Under the pieces are notes generated by a model. That model was not told the DNA's origin and made no database searches. It was given only the letters and a program-made list of their open reading frames with translations. Position numbers and translations under genes: made by a program. DNA of 64,000 nucleotides, from positions 2,335,176 through 2,399,175 of the forward strand of contig NC_018016.1 in NCBI RefSeq assembly GCF_000265465.1, read 5' to 3'. Shown here piece by piece: positions 18,164-27,418 of the stretch (position 1 is the stretch's first letter; each line of letters opens with the position of its first letter). This DNA is from Ornithobacterium rhinotracheale DSM 15997 (GTDB taxonomy: Bacteria; Bacteroidota; Bacteroidia; Flavobacteriales; Weeksellaceae).

Positions 18164-18279
18164 ATGGTTAAAAATCATCAAAAAACGATTTTTGTCAGTT
18201 AGGATAGTGTTTTTTGCACATATACTTGGCGTGAAATTTTAAAATTTATATCTTTAAGCTGAAATTAAATTTTAATAAC

Positions 18280-19491
18280 ATGAAGAAAATAGTTTTAATT
18301 GTAATTTTAAGTTTTGTACAGTTACAAGTTTCGGCGCAAGAAAATGTCCGAAAATACTGGAGTGATTTAGCTTATAAGATGTCGGTTCCTGTGCTTAAAA
18401 ACATGAGCGAGGGGAAGTTACATCAAAACATGCCCGCGGAATATAGCCCTACTTGGGACGGCAGAAACAAAGAAGTGGCATATATGGAAGCTTTTGGGCG
18501 TTTAATGGCGGGAATTGCGCCATGGCTGAGCCTTCCAGATGATAATACTGCAGAAGGAAAACAGCGCAAGCAGCTCAAGAAATGGGCACTTCAATCTTAT
18601 AAAAATGCCGTAGACCCACAATCGCCAGATTACCTTTTATGGGAGGGCGAAACGCAGATTTTGGTAGACGCTTCGTACATTGCAACTAGCTTTATGCGTG
18701 CTCCAAAAGCCCTTTGGGAGCCACTCGATCAAGTGACTAAAGATCGATACATCAAAGCTTTTAAAAAATTGGAAAAAATAAAACCAGCCTATAACAACTG
18801 GTTGCTTTTTAGAGCTACGATAGAAACATTTTTGCTTTCGATAGGGGCAGAGTACGACGGATTTGCACTAGAAGTTGCCACCCGAAAAATCAACGAATGG
18901 TATGTGGGAGATGGATTTTACTCAGATGGGAAAGAATTTTCGCTAGATTATTACAATGCATATGTGATTCACCCGATGCTTGTAGAAGATTTAGAAATCA
19001 TGGAACGCAACAAAGTGAGAGGAGCCATCAGCTTTGATTTGGCTTTTAGAAGAATGCAACGATACAATATTTTGATTGAAAGAATGATTTCGCCAGAAGC
19101 CACTTATCCGCCATTTGGTCGTTCGGTAACTTATCGCATGGCAACATTCCAGACATTGGCTTTAGCGGCTTGGAAATATAAGTTGCCAGAACCTTTGACC
19201 AACGGACAGGTGAGAAACGCCCTAACAAGTGTGATGAAAAGATTGTTTAGCGGAAATGATAACTTTAATAAAGCAGGATTCTTAAACTTAGGCTTTTTAG
19301 GAAGTCATCCAAATTTAGCCGATTACTATTCAAACAACGGAAGTATGTATATGACTTCGCTTGTATTCCTGCCACTTGGCTTGCCAGCCGATCACGATTT
19401 CTGGACAGCACCGAACCAAGAATGGACATCGCAAAAAGCTTGGGGCGGAAAAGATTTCCCTAAAGATTATCACCAATCTGTGATGAAATAA
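18280..19491 (+). CDS. DUF2264 domain protein, putative secreted glycoside hydrolase-like
   Basis: 403 aa with a cleavable signal peptide (cleavage about residue 20, VSAQ|EN). The body is an (alpha/alpha)-type DUF2264 domain with conserved blocks PTWDGRNKEVAYMEAFGRLMAGIAPWL (conserved parts GRNKEVAYMEAFGRLMAG), NNWLLFRATIE and GDGFYSDGKEFSLDYYNAYVIHP. DUF2264 proteins are associated with carbohydrate breakdown (I recall a link to family GH154; not checkable here). The next gene, a DUF1080 protein, is also sugar-linked and starts within 30 nt, so the two probably act on the same glycan. Confidence 0.82.
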   Translation: MKKIVLIVILSFVQLQVSAQENVRKYWSDLAYKMSVPVLKNMSEGKLHQNMPAEYSPTWDGRNKEVAYMEAFGRLMAGIAPWLSLPDDNTAEGKQRKQLKKWALQSYKNAVDPQSPDYLLWEGETQILVDASYIATSFMRAPKALWEPLDQVTKDRYIKAFKKLEKIKPAYNNWLLFRATIETFLLSIGAEYDGFALEVATRKINEWYVGDGFYSDGKEFSLDYYNAYVIHPMLVEDLEIMERNKVRGAISFDLAFRRMQRYNILIERMISPEATYPPFGRSVTYRMATFQTLALAAWKYKLPEPLTNGQVRNALTSVMKRLFSGNDNFNKAGFLNLGFLGSHPNLADYYSNNGSMYMTSLVFLPLGLPADHDFWTAPNQEWTSQKAWGGKDFPKDYHQSVMK

Positions 19492-19518
19492 GTATATTTG
19501 AAGAAATTAAATAAAATC

Positions 19519-20184
19519 ATGAATTTTAAAAACTCGATTTTTATATTATTTTTTGCTTTAAGCGCAAACCTCATGGCACAGAAATCTTGCCTTTTCAATG
19601 GTAAAGATTTAAGCCAATGGTATGCTTATAGCAAAGCAACTGGTGTGCATGATAATGCAGAAGAGGTATTTGCTGTAAAGGATAAAGCAATCAAAATGTA
19701 TGGCAAAACGCCAGGTTATTTAATGTCTAAAAAATCATACAAAAACTTTGAACTTACTTTGCAATTCAGATGGAACGATGATGCCTCTTTTGAACGCAGA
19801 ATGGATACCAAAAACAGTGGAGTAATGTATCTCGTGCCAGAAAATCAAGAAGATATGCTTTGGCCAAGAGGAATTCAATTTCAGATTAAAGAAGGCACTA
19901 CGGGAGATTTTATCTTTTTGCAAGGCGTAACTTTGGACATCAATGGCAAAACAACCGAGGCTGGAAAAAGTGTGGTGTATGATCGTATCTTATCCAACGA
20001 AAAACCAATCGGAAAATGGAATAAATTGCAAGTGATTTGCAAAGACGGAAAAATTATTCAAAAACTGAATGGGAAAATCGTGAACCAAGGAGAAAATCCA
20101 AATGTGCAAAGTGGTAGAATTCTTTTGCAATACGAAGGATTCCCAATTGATTTTAGAAAAATTAAAATCAAAGAATTAAAATAA
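19519..20184 (+). CDS. DUF1080 (3-keto-disaccharide hydrolase-like) secreted protein
   Basis: About 221 aa. Signal peptide (SIFILFFALSANLMAQ), then a concanavalin-like DUF1080 domain opening with CLFNGKDLSQWYAY, with the NSGVMYLVPE and WPRGIQFQIKEG segments that are typical of the family. DUF1080 covers 3-keto-glycoside hydrolases and many uncharacterised periplasmic proteins. A TTG at 19498 could extend it by 7 residues; I prefer the ATG. Lies between DUF2264 and AraC genes with short gaps (operon). Confidence 0.82.
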   Translation: MNFKNSIFILFFALSANLMAQKSCLFNGKDLSQWYAYSKATGVHDNAEEVFAVKDKAIKMYGKTPGYLMSKKSYKNFELTLQFRWNDDASFERRMDTKNSGVMYLVPENQEDMLWPRGIQFQIKEGTTGDFIFLQGVTLDINGKTTEAGKSVVYDRILSNEKPIGKWNKLQVICKDGKIIQKLNGKIVNQGENPNVQSGRILLQYEGFPIDFRKIKIKELK

Positions 20185-20193
20185 TTTCTACGG

Positions 20194-21018
20194 GTGGAGT
20201 ATTTATATCAAGTTTCAAACAAAAATTCACAAGATTTTGCCGAGGGGCTAAGTGCGCCATATTATTATATTTTGGCGTTCGATGGCGATGCACGCTTTTC
20301 TGTGGATTTTGTAGACTACAACACCCAAGGAAAAACACTTTTATTTTTGTCGCCTTACCAATTGCTCAAGTGGGAGGGAGGCGACAATCTTTTGTTCACC
20401 AGCATTGCCTTTCATGGCGATTTTTATTGTATAGAGTATCATAACAAAGAGGTAGCTTGTAATGGAATTTTGTTCAATAATATTTATGATGAGCCACATG
20501 TAGCAGTGTCTGATGAGACTTATGCCGAAGTGCTTGATATTGTTCAGAAAATCAAAAACTTTGGCTATGCCAAAAACAATTTCGACAATTCGATTTTAAA
20601 AACTTATTTACAACTGATTTTGGCGTTAAGTAGCAAAGAGAAACAGCACAAAATCACCAATCCTACGCAGTATAAAACGGATTTAACGCATATTGCAAGC
20701 TTTCAGCAATTGATAGAGCAATACTTTTTAACCGAAAAATCGCCCTCATTTTATGCGGATTTATACGGCGTTTCGGTAAGTGCCTTTAGTAAAAAGGTTA
20801 AAAAGCATTTTGGCAAAACGCCTACACAACTCTTGCAGGAGCGCACCATTTTAGAAGCTAAAAAACAATTGCATTTAACCAATCAATCGGTAAAAGAAAT
20901 CGCTAGTAATCTGGGTTTTGAAGATGAATTTTACTTTAGCCGATATTTTAAAAATGCAGTAGGGATTTCGCCTACTTTTTACCGCGATCAAGTCGGGATT
21001 TCCGAGGTGGCAAAATAG
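20194..21018 (+). CDS. AraC-family transcriptional regulator
   Basis: 274 aa. C-terminal double helix-turn-helix of AraC type (about residues 170-270): VSVSAFSKKVKKHFGKTP for the first and IASNLGFEDEFYFSRYFKNAVGISP for the second (key part GFEDEFYFSRYFK). N-terminal cupin-like sensor (about 1-150) contains two cysteines (FYCIEY and VACNG). GTG start 10 nt after the DUF1080 stop, so it may be transcribed with the sugar genes. Downstream OsmC and DUF417 genes are candidate targets; see finding. Confidence 0.85.
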   Translation: MEYLYQVSNKNSQDFAEGLSAPYYYILAFDGDARFSVDFVDYNTQGKTLLFLSPYQLLKWEGGDNLLFTSIAFHGDFYCIEYHNKEVACNGILFNNIYDEPHVAVSDETYAEVLDIVQKIKNFGYAKNNFDNSILKTYLQLILALSSKEKQHKITNPTQYKTDLTHIASFQQLIEQYFLTEKSPSFYADLYGVSVSAFSKKVKKHFGKTPTQLLQERTILEAKKQLHLTNQSVKEIASNLGFEDEFYFSRYFKNAVGISPTFYRDQVGISEVAK

Positions 21019-21067
21019 TCTATGCTTTTTCTATTTTTATCCATTCTATAGAATATCAAGGTTGCCG

Positions 21068-21075
21068 TATATTTG
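21068..21075 (+). promoter_or_regulatory. candidate -7 promoter element before the OsmC gene
   Basis: TATATTTG matches TAnnTTTG and is 30 nt before the OsmC ATG. No TTTG at the usual distance upstream, as expected if an activator such as the adjacent AraC protein is needed. Confidence 0.45.
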
Positions 21076-21104
21076 CAGTGTCAAAAAAAATAAAAACATT
21101 AATT

Positions 21105-21509
21105 ATGGCAACTATTAAAATTAAAAATTTACCAGAAGGTTTTCAAAGTATTATTACCAACGGAACACACACCATCATAGGTGATGAGCCTATAAAAAGT
21201 AAAGGAACTGATTTAGGATTGGCACCTACAGAGCTTTTGCTAGGAGGAATTGCAATGTGTAAAGTAGCTACTGTGCGTTATATCGCAAGATTGAAAAATT
21301 GGGAAATCGGAGATGTTACTGCAGAGCTTTCTCAAGATGTGAGCAGAGAAGAAGGCGGACTAAAAACAGTAGTGAAAGTGGCAATTAAAATCGAAGGAGA
21401 CATCACAGAAGAGCAAAGAGCTGAATTGCTAAAACAAGCAGACAATTGCTATGTTCACCGTATGATTAAAGGTGATTTCCAAATCGAAAATGCAACAACT
21501 TTAGACTAA
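21105..21509 (+). CDS. OsmC family protein
   Basis: 134 aa from ATG 21105 (MATIKIKNLPEGF). OsmC/Ohr fold proteins reduce organic hydroperoxides with a Cys pair; here the two cysteines are in GGIAMCKVATVRY and QADNCYVHRM, the positions expected for the peroxidatic and resolving residues. Followed 24 nt later by a DUF417 membrane protein, likely in the same transcript. Oxidative-stress protection is inferred from the family. Confidence 0.87.
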   Translation: MATIKIKNLPEGFQSIITNGTHTIIGDEPIKSKGTDLGLAPTELLLGGIAMCKVATVRYIARLKNWEIGDVTAELSQDVSREEGGLKTVVKVAIKIEGDITEEQRAELLKQADNCYVHRMIKGDFQIENATTLD

Positions 21510-21533
21510 AGAAAGAATAAAAACATAGAATTT

Positions 21534-22139
21534 ATGAATAAAGTATTTCAATTTTTAAGCGACAGTCAGTCACAGTTTATCAACTTTATGCGTGTGGCAA
21601 TTTTCATCGTTATGGCATGGATTGGTGGATTAAAAGTTTGCCAATACGAAGCAGATGGAATCGTGCCTTTTGTAACAAATAGTCCATTTATGAACTTTTT
21701 CTACAACAACACAGGTAAAACAGGTGTAAACGAAAAAGGTGAAACTGTGGCACAATACAAATTGCACCGCAACCCAGAGGGGAAAATGGTGAAAGAAAAC
21801 ATCGAGTGGCACAAAGAAAACGGAACTTATGTGTTCTCTTATGGTCTTGGAACCGTGATCGTAACAATCGGTATTTTAGTTTTACTTGGAATTTGGTCAC
21901 CACAAATCGGTGTTTGGGGAGGATTATTAACATTCGGAATGTCAATCGTAACACTTTCATTCCTAATTACTACGCCAGAGGTATATGTACCAAATTTAGG
22001 CGGAGATATGCCGACTCCAAACTACGGATTCCCATACCTTTCAGGTGCAGGTCGTTTGGTGCTCAAAGACATTATCATGATGGCAGGTGGATTAATCGCT
22101 GCATCTGATTGTGCTCGCAGAATTTTAGCCAAAAAATAA
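21534..22139 (+). CDS. DUF417 (YkgB/RclC-like) inner membrane protein
   Basis: 201 aa with four hydrophobic segments; the opening NFMRVAIFIVMAWIGGLKVCQYEADGI (key part AWIGGLKVCQYEA) and the LITTPEV and GFPYLSGAGRLVLKDIIM segments identify DUF417. E. coli RclC of the reactive-chlorine regulon belongs to this family. A hydrophilic insert of about 45 residues (about 60-105) separates TM1 and TM2. Last gene before a terminator at 22184-22217. Confidence 0.87.
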   Translation: MNKVFQFLSDSQSQFINFMRVAIFIVMAWIGGLKVCQYEADGIVPFVTNSPFMNFFYNNTGKTGVNEKGETVAQYKLHRNPEGKMVKENIEWHKENGTYVFSYGLGTVIVTIGILVLLGIWSPQIGVWGGLLTFGMSIVTLSFLITTPEVYVPNLGGDMPTPNYGFPYLSGAGRLVLKDIIMMAGGLIAASDCARRILAKK

Positions 22140-22183
22140 AAGTAAACAATTCGTTTCTTTTTTCAGATATTAAAATGATTGAA

Positions 22184-22217
22184 AGTAGCTCCGATCTCTC
22201 GGGGCTATTTTCTTTTT
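22184..22217. terminator. intrinsic terminator between DUF417 gene and uvrC
   Basis: 10-bp stem AGTAGCTCCG / CGGGGCTATT with two G-T pairs and the loop ATCTCT, then TTTCTTTTTT on the plus strand. Confidence 0.75.
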
Positions 22218-22220
22218 TAT

Positions 22221-24011
22221 TTAAGGGTGAAAGTATTTGAAAACCAAACCCGCTTTGTGCACCCCTAGCACCTCTTCCAGCTCCTTTTGCTCGGCATGTT
22301 TAATTCTCTCTACCGATTTAAAATGCTTTAATAAATCTTTAATGCTCTGCTCACCAATCCCCTTGATGTTTTCTAATTCAGAATTAAAGGCATTTTTGCT
22401 GCGGCGATTGCGGTGGCGTGTAATCCCAAATCGGTGCGACTCGTTTCGCACATGTTGCAAGACTTTCAAAGTCTCAGAAGTTTTGTCTAGATAAAGTGGC
22501 GTGCTGTCGCCTGGGAAAAAGATTTCTTCCAATCTTTTGGCAATTCCTATGATTGAAATTTTTCCGCGCAAGCCCAATTTGTCCAAACTTTTCAAAGCAG
22601 CTCCTAACTGACCTTTTCCTCCATCAATTAGGATTAATTGCGGAAGAGGTTCGCCCTCTTCGAGCATTCGTTTGTAGTGGCGATAAATCACTTCTTCCAT
22701 ACTCGCAAAATCATCGGGACCTTCCACCGTTTTTACATTAAATATGCGATAATCCTTTTTGCTAGGCTTCCCATTTTTAAAGACCACGCAAGCCGAAACA
22801 GGATTTGTTCCTTGAATGTTTGAGTTGTCAAAACCTTCGATATGGCGAGGTTCCACGGGAAGGTGCAAATCCGCTTTCATTTGTGCCATGATGCGATTGG
22901 TATGGCGATCGGGATCTACGATTTTGGTCTGTTTTAATTTTTCAATTTTATAATATTTCGCATTTTTTTCCGAGAGTTCTACGATTTTTCGCTTATCCCC
23001 GATGAGTGGCACGGTGATTTTCACCCCAGGGATTTCAAAATCTAATTCAAACGGAAGGTAAATTTCTCTCGCATTCGACGGAAAACGCTCGCGCAACTCA
23101 ATGATGGCTTGAGCCAGAATTTCCTCATCAGTTTCTTCCAATTTCTTTTTGATTTCAGTCGTGTGGCTGCGAATGATGGCACCATTTACAATATTAAAGA
23201 AATTGATGTATGCATAGCTTTCGTCTGAGGTGATGGAATACACATCTACATTGGTGATTGATGGGTGAATCACGGTAGAACGCGCCTGATATTTTTCTAA
23301 AATCTCCAGCTTTTCTTTGATGTTTTGTGCTTTTTCAAATTCCAATTTTTGAGCAAATTCATTCATTTGCTCCACGAGATAAGCTTTGGCTTCTTTAAAA
23401 TTTCCTTTTAAGATGTTTCTCGCATTGTCAATCATTTTCATGTACTCTTCTTCGGTCTGCAAGCCTTCGCATGGGCCTAGGCAATTTCCTAAATGATATT
23501 CCAAGCACACTTTATATTTGCCTTCATTTATTTTATGTTCAGATAAATCATAATTACAAGTGCGAATGTTGTAAATCTCTTTAAATAGCTGAAGCAGAAT
23601 TTTGGCAATGCGGGGATTGGCATAGGGGCCGAAGTATTCCGAGCCGTCTTTAACCATGTTTCGGGTATAAATAATGCGAGGAAAACGCTCTTTTTTAACG
23701 CAAATCCAAGGGTAGGATTTATCGTCTTTGAGCATTACATTGTACTTGGGCTGGTATTTTTTAATTAAATTATTTTCAAGCAAAAGCGCATCAAATTCCG
23801 TTTCTACCACAATGGTTTTGATGTCTTCGATTTTGCGCACCAAAAGGCGTGTGCGAGCGGAGTCGTGTTCTTTCTGAAAATACGACGAAACTCTTTTTTT
23901 TAAATCTTTGGCTTTTCCTACATAAATCACCGTTCCGTTCTTATCAAGGTGCTGGTACACACCAGGTTTGTGCGGGAGGGTTTGTAGAATTATGCTAATT
24001 TTTTCTTTCAA
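22221..24011 (-). CDS. uvrC: excinuclease ABC subunit C
   Basis: 596-aa dual-incision nuclease of nucleotide excision repair. N-terminal GIY-YIG domain (LPHKPGVYQHLDKNG, VIYVGKAKDLKKRVSSYF, about 12-50), UVR motif that binds UvrB (about 203-235), RNase H-like endonuclease domain (HIEGFDNSNIQG, LILIDGGKGQL) and C-terminal helix-hairpin-helix (LENIKGIGEQSIKDLLKHF). Full length. Its start overlaps the cmk stop by 4 nt. Confidence 0.94.
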   Translation of the reverse strand: MKEKISIILQTLPHKPGVYQHLDKNGTVIYVGKAKDLKKRVSSYFQKEHDSARTRLLVRKIEDIKTIVVETEFDALLLENNLIKKYQPKYNVMLKDDKSYPWICVKKERFPRIIYTRNMVKDGSEYFGPYANPRIAKILLQLFKEIYNIRTCNYDLSEHKINEGKYKVCLEYHLGNCLGPCEGLQTEEEYMKMIDNARNILKGNFKEAKAYLVEQMNEFAQKLEFEKAQNIKEKLEILEKYQARSTVIHPSITNVDVYSITSDESYAYINFFNIVNGAIIRSHTTEIKKKLEETDEEILAQAIIELRERFPSNAREIYLPFELDFEIPGVKITVPLIGDKRKIVELSEKNAKYYKIEKLKQTKIVDPDRHTNRIMAQMKADLHLPVEPRHIEGFDNSNIQGTNPVSACVVFKNGKPSKKDYRIFNVKTVEGPDDFASMEEVIYRHYKRMLEEGEPLPQLILIDGGKGQLGAALKSLDKLGLRGKISIIGIAKRLEEIFFPGDSTPLYLDKTSETLKVLQHVRNESHRFGITRHRNRRSKNAFNSELENIKGIGEQSIKDLLKHFKSVERIKHAEQKELEEVLGVHKAGLVFKYFHP

Positions 24012-24691
24012 AATGTAAGATAGCTTAAAACTTTTTCTAAGGTTTCTTCTCGGTTTAAATCTGAATTGTCTATCTCGATGGCATCTTCTGCTTTTTTGAG
24101 CGGAGAAATAGCTCGAGTGGTGTCGATGTGGTCGCGTTCAATCACATTTTTGGTAATTTCTTCAAGATTTACATCTTTTCCTTTAGCGATTAATTCATCG
24201 TATCGGCGTTTGGCACGCACTTCTGGTCGCGCGGTGATAAAGAATTTGTAATCAGCCTTTGGGAAAACTACTGTCCCGATGTCGCGCCCGTCCATCACAA
24301 GTGATTGTTTTTTGCCCATGTCGCGCTGTTGTTCAACCAAGAAGGCACGCACCTCTGGAATTGCAGCGATGAAACTCACTACATTTGCTACTCGCATTTC
24401 ACGAATTTCGTTCTCCACATTTTGTCCGTTTAGGTAAGTCTCATTGATTTGCTCAGCCTTGTTGTATTTAAATTCAATTGAAATTTCAGACAAATGATTT
24501 GCAAAGTCATCATCTACATTGCCCTTTTCGTCGATCAAGTTATTCTGAATCGCATACAAAGTTACGGCACGGTACATCGCCCCAGTATCCACATGGATTA
24601 AATTTTTTCGTTTGGCTACCTGTTTGGCAATAGTGCTTTTTCCCGTTGAAGAAAAACCGTCGATTGCGATGATAATATGCTGATTATTCAT
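24008..24691 (-). CDS. cmk: (d)CMP kinase
   Basis: 227 aa. P-loop GFSSTGKST (12-20), substrate motif HVDTGAMYRA, MDGRDIGTVVFP and the lid region with RPEVRAKRRYDE. Phosphorylates CMP and dCMP with ATP. Overlaps yihY upstream by 8 nt and uvrC downstream by 4 nt, giving a three-gene operon. Confidence 0.94.
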   Translation of the reverse strand: MNNQHIIIAIDGFSSTGKSTIAKQVAKRKNLIHVDTGAMYRAVTLYAIQNNLIDEKGNVDDDFANHLSEISIEFKYNKAEQINETYLNGQNVENEIREMRVANVVSFIAAIPEVRAFLVEQQRDMGKKQSLVMDGRDIGTVVFPKADYKFFITARPEVRAKRRYDELIAKGKDVNLEEITKNVIERDHIDTTRAISPLKKAEDAIEIDNSDLNREETLEKVLSYLTF

Positions 24692-25805
24692 TTGTTTTCT
24701 TATTAAGTGATTGTTTTAATTTATTAAATCCTTCAATAATTTTATTGATTAAATTCTCGTTATTGCTGTTTAATTCTTCCACAAATTCCATGGATTTAGA
24801 ATCCTCGTTGGTGTCTCTGTAATATCCAGTTTTTATGTTGTGGTCTAGTTCTTCCAGTTCTTTAACTTTATTTTGAAAGAGCCTTTTCATCACCCTATTT
24901 TTATGTTTAAGAATGTATTGATCATTCCATCTAGCATAGTCATTGGGTTTAACTTTGTAATTATTTATAACACCATATATTTGAGTAAATTGCGCCCCAA
25001 ATAGTAGGATTAAGGTAGTATAGTTAATCCAAATCATGATGAAAATAATGGTACTCGCAGCACCAAAGCCAGAGCTAGGATTGGCAATGCTGAAATAGTA
25101 ACTCAACGCCCATTTACCAATGTTGAAGAGTATGGCTGTTACAAAGCCTCCGATCCAAACCATTCTCCATGGGATTTTTACATCTGGCAAAGTCTTGTAC
25201 ATGATAGAAAATAGAACTGCTAGCACTCCAAAACTCAGAATGTAGTTGCTTATTTTAAAGAAATAAGTCCACTCTCCACCTACATAAAATTCTAGTGTTT
25301 CCTTAAAAGAGGCTAGAACGGAACTGGAAAGTAAAGAGAGCAATATAAGCAAAGCAAGTACTATGATTAAAAGCATAGATTTAATCCTGTCTACAACAAC
25401 TCTCCACATGGCATTATCTTCATTAACCTGAACGCTCCATATATGGTTAAGCGATTTCTGAAATTGGAAAAATAAAGTAGTAGCTGCAAATACCAGCGTT
25501 CCGATACCTATTACCTGCATATACCACTGGGCACCAGCATCTAAGTAAGCATTTTGGATAATGTTTTCGATAAACTCAGCAGATTTCAGCCCCATCATAT
25601 CCTGTATATGTTCTACAATTTCTCCTTTGATGGCACTCTCTCCCCATATTTGTCCCAGCGACCATATGATAATTATCAAAAGCCCCGGCAAAGACAAAAT
25701 AGCATAATAAGATATAATGGCACTTTGTCTAAATGGATCGGCATCTAGCCACATTAGCGTTGTTTTCTTTAAAATCTTCCAGAAATTGAATAAATGTTTC
25801 TTCAT
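24684..25805 (-). CDS. YihY/virulence factor BrkB family membrane protein
   Basis: 373 aa with six hydrophobic segments in the first 290 residues and a charged cytoplasmic tail. YihY hallmarks: RQSAIISYYAILSLPGLLIII near the N-terminus, a second-half segment YTTLILLFGAQFTQIYG, and PDVKIPWRMVWIGGFVTAILF in between. Older annotation as ribonuclease BN is not supported by this fold. First gene of the yihY-cmk-uvrC operon. Confidence 0.88.
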   Translation of the reverse strand: MKKHLFNFWKILKKTTLMWLDADPFRQSAIISYYAILSLPGLLIIIIWSLGQIWGESAIKGEIVEHIQDMMGLKSAEFIENIIQNAYLDAGAQWYMQVIGIGTLVFAATTLFFQFQKSLNHIWSVQVNEDNAMWRVVVDRIKSMLLIIVLALLILLSLLSSSVLASFKETLEFYVGGEWTYFFKISNYILSFGVLAVLFSIMYKTLPDVKIPWRMVWIGGFVTAILFNIGKWALSYYFSIANPSSGFGAASTIIFIMIWINYTTLILLFGAQFTQIYGVINNYKVKPNDYARWNDQYILKHKNRVMKRLFQNKVKELEELDHNIKTGYYRDTNEDSKSMEFVEELNSNNENLINKIIEGFNKLKQSLNKKTNE

Positions 25806-25968
25806 AAATCATCGCAATTTAATCAATAAAAAAGGATTGAAAAAATGTACTTATAAATTAACGCCGAATGAGGTGTTTTTTTAAGAAAAATTTGGGAGCA
25901 AATAGGCAAGAAAAGATTAGTTATAAAACAAATTTGATTAAAAATATTAAGTATCAAGTAAAATTTTA

Positions 25969-25976
25969 TATATTTG
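25969..25976 (+). promoter_or_regulatory. candidate -7 promoter element before the LUD gene
   Basis: TATATTTG matches TAnnTTTG 28 nt before the ATG at 26005. No TTTG at the expected 19-nt distance, so support is partial. Confidence 0.4.
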
Positions 25977-26004
25977 TTGGATTAATAATACTTTGCAAAG
26001 GAAT

Positions 26005-26604
26005 ATGTCTAATTTTTGGGAAGGTTTTAAAAGTTTATTTCGTAAGAATTCTTCTTCAGAGGCAGAAGAGGATTCTCATGAGATAGATATATCTTATCCA
26101 GAGGAAATTTCTACAGAAGAGAGATTTGTAACCAATTTCACTTCTGCAGGGGGGCATTTTTTGTATTGCGAAAGTTTAAAAGTAGCGAGTAGCTATTTAA
26201 AGGAAATTTTAGAAAAAGATCGATTAGGTCCCATTGTTTGTTTTGATGAGCAATTGCAGAAATGGTTGATGCAATTAGGGATTTATTATCTAAAATCTAT
26301 TTCTCCAGCGGCAGACAGTTGCTTTATTAAATGTATAAGTCTAAACGCCTTTAATGGTTCTATTGTTCTTTCATCTAAGGATTTAGGAGGGAGGTTCCCT
26401 AAGGATTTACCACAAACATTTATTGTATTTTCTAGATTTTCTCAAATCGAAAAATCGCTGAAAGATGCAATGATTAAAATCAATAGAAACAAAGAAAACA
26501 CAGGAAGCATTACTTCCATCGGTGGGACAAATATAGATCACCACTCGAATCTTGAAAATTCATTAAAACCTAAAATTTATTTATTACTTCTTGAAGATGA
26601 ATAA
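26005..26604 (+). CDS. LUD domain protein (LutC/YkgG-like)
   Basis: 199 aa from ATG 26005, with AAAGGA just upstream; a TTG at 25993 is less likely. The LUD fold is recognised from the IVCFDEQLQKW segment, SCFIKCISLNAFNGSIVLSSKD (part CISLNAFNGSIVL) and the C-terminal SIGGTNIDHHSNLE. LutC proteins take part in lactate oxidation, but here there is no lutA or lutB; in Flavobacteriia this gene typically sits just before cdsA and psd, as here, so its role is unclear. Overlaps cdsA by 8 nt. Confidence 0.78.
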   Translation: MSNFWEGFKSLFRKNSSSEAEEDSHEIDISYPEEISTEERFVTNFTSAGGHFLYCESLKVASSYLKEILEKDRLGPIVCFDEQLQKWLMQLGIYYLKSISPAADSCFIKCISLNAFNGSIVLSSKDLGGRFPKDLPQTFIVFSRFSQIEKSLKDAMIKINRNKENTGSITSIGGTNIDHHSNLENSLKPKIYLLLLEDE

Positions 26605-27418
26605 TTTTACACTTAGAGCTGTCTCAGGCTTGATTTATGTGTTACTAATTGCATTTTTCAGTCTTTATAGTCCGCTTACTCTTATCATAGGATTTGCCCT
26701 ACTGTTTGCATTGTGCTTTTGGGAACTGCAAAAAATCCTTGATTTCGATAATATTTGGTATGTAGTAGCCGTACTGGCAGTGAGTGCTTATTTATTCGGC
26801 ACCTATGCTTATCGGTTTTATCACGGACAGAGTTATGAGCCTTTTAGTCTGGTAGCATTGATGCCTAGTTTGCTATTTTTTATGCTTGTCTATGTCATCT
26901 TTAAACGCCCAGATGAAATTGCTTATGACACCTCCAAATTAATATTTATGGTCATCTATTTAGGGCTACCATTTGCCTTAATGTTTAGATTTATTTTTCC
27001 GAGTGATGTCGTTGGTTTCGAGAAGCTTAATCCGTTGTTCTTAATCTTTGCTTTAATATGGTTTAGCGATACATTTGCCTACATCACAGGCAGCTTGATT
27101 GGGAAAACAACATTCACTAAAATCTCAAAGAATAAAACCCTTGAAGGGCTAGCAGGGGGATTGATCTCGGTAGTATTGCTGGGAATTTTTATTGAATATT
27201 ATTTAAAAAATATTCATGGAAATTGGATTGTAATTTCTATTTTAATTGGTATTTTTGCGCCGCTTGGAGATTTAGCTGAGTCAAAAATAAAACGCTTGTT
27301 CGGGGTAAAAGATAGTGGAAATCTTATCCCTGGGCATGGTGGTTTTTTAGATAGATTAGATAGTTTTTTAATGGTGAGCGTAGTTGTTTACACTTATTAC
27401 ACGATTTTTGAATTATGA
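26597..27418 (+). CDS. cdsA: phosphatidate cytidylyltransferase
   Basis: Makes CDP-diacylglycerol from phosphatidic acid and CTP. 274 aa, about eight membrane segments. The family signature (SxxKRxxGxKDxxxxxPGHGGxxDRxD) is complete near the C-terminus: KRLFGVKDSGNLIPGHGG followed by FLDRLDS. Start ATG 26597 overlaps the LUD gene, and its stop overlaps the psd start by 4 nt (ATGA). Together with psd it supplies phospholipid precursors. Confidence 0.93.
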   Translation: MNNFTLRAVSGLIYVLLIAFFSLYSPLTLIIGFALLFALCFWELQKILDFDNIWYVVAVLAVSAYLFGTYAYRFYHGQSYEPFSLVALMPSLLFFMLVYVIFKRPDEIAYDTSKLIFMVIYLGLPFALMFRFIFPSDVVGFEKLNPLFLIFALIWFSDTFAYITGSLIGKTTFTKISKNKTLEGLAGGLISVVLLGIFIEYYLKNIHGNWIVISILIGIFAPLGDLAESKIKRLFGVKDSGNLIPGHGGFLDRLDSFLMVSVVVYTYYTIFEL

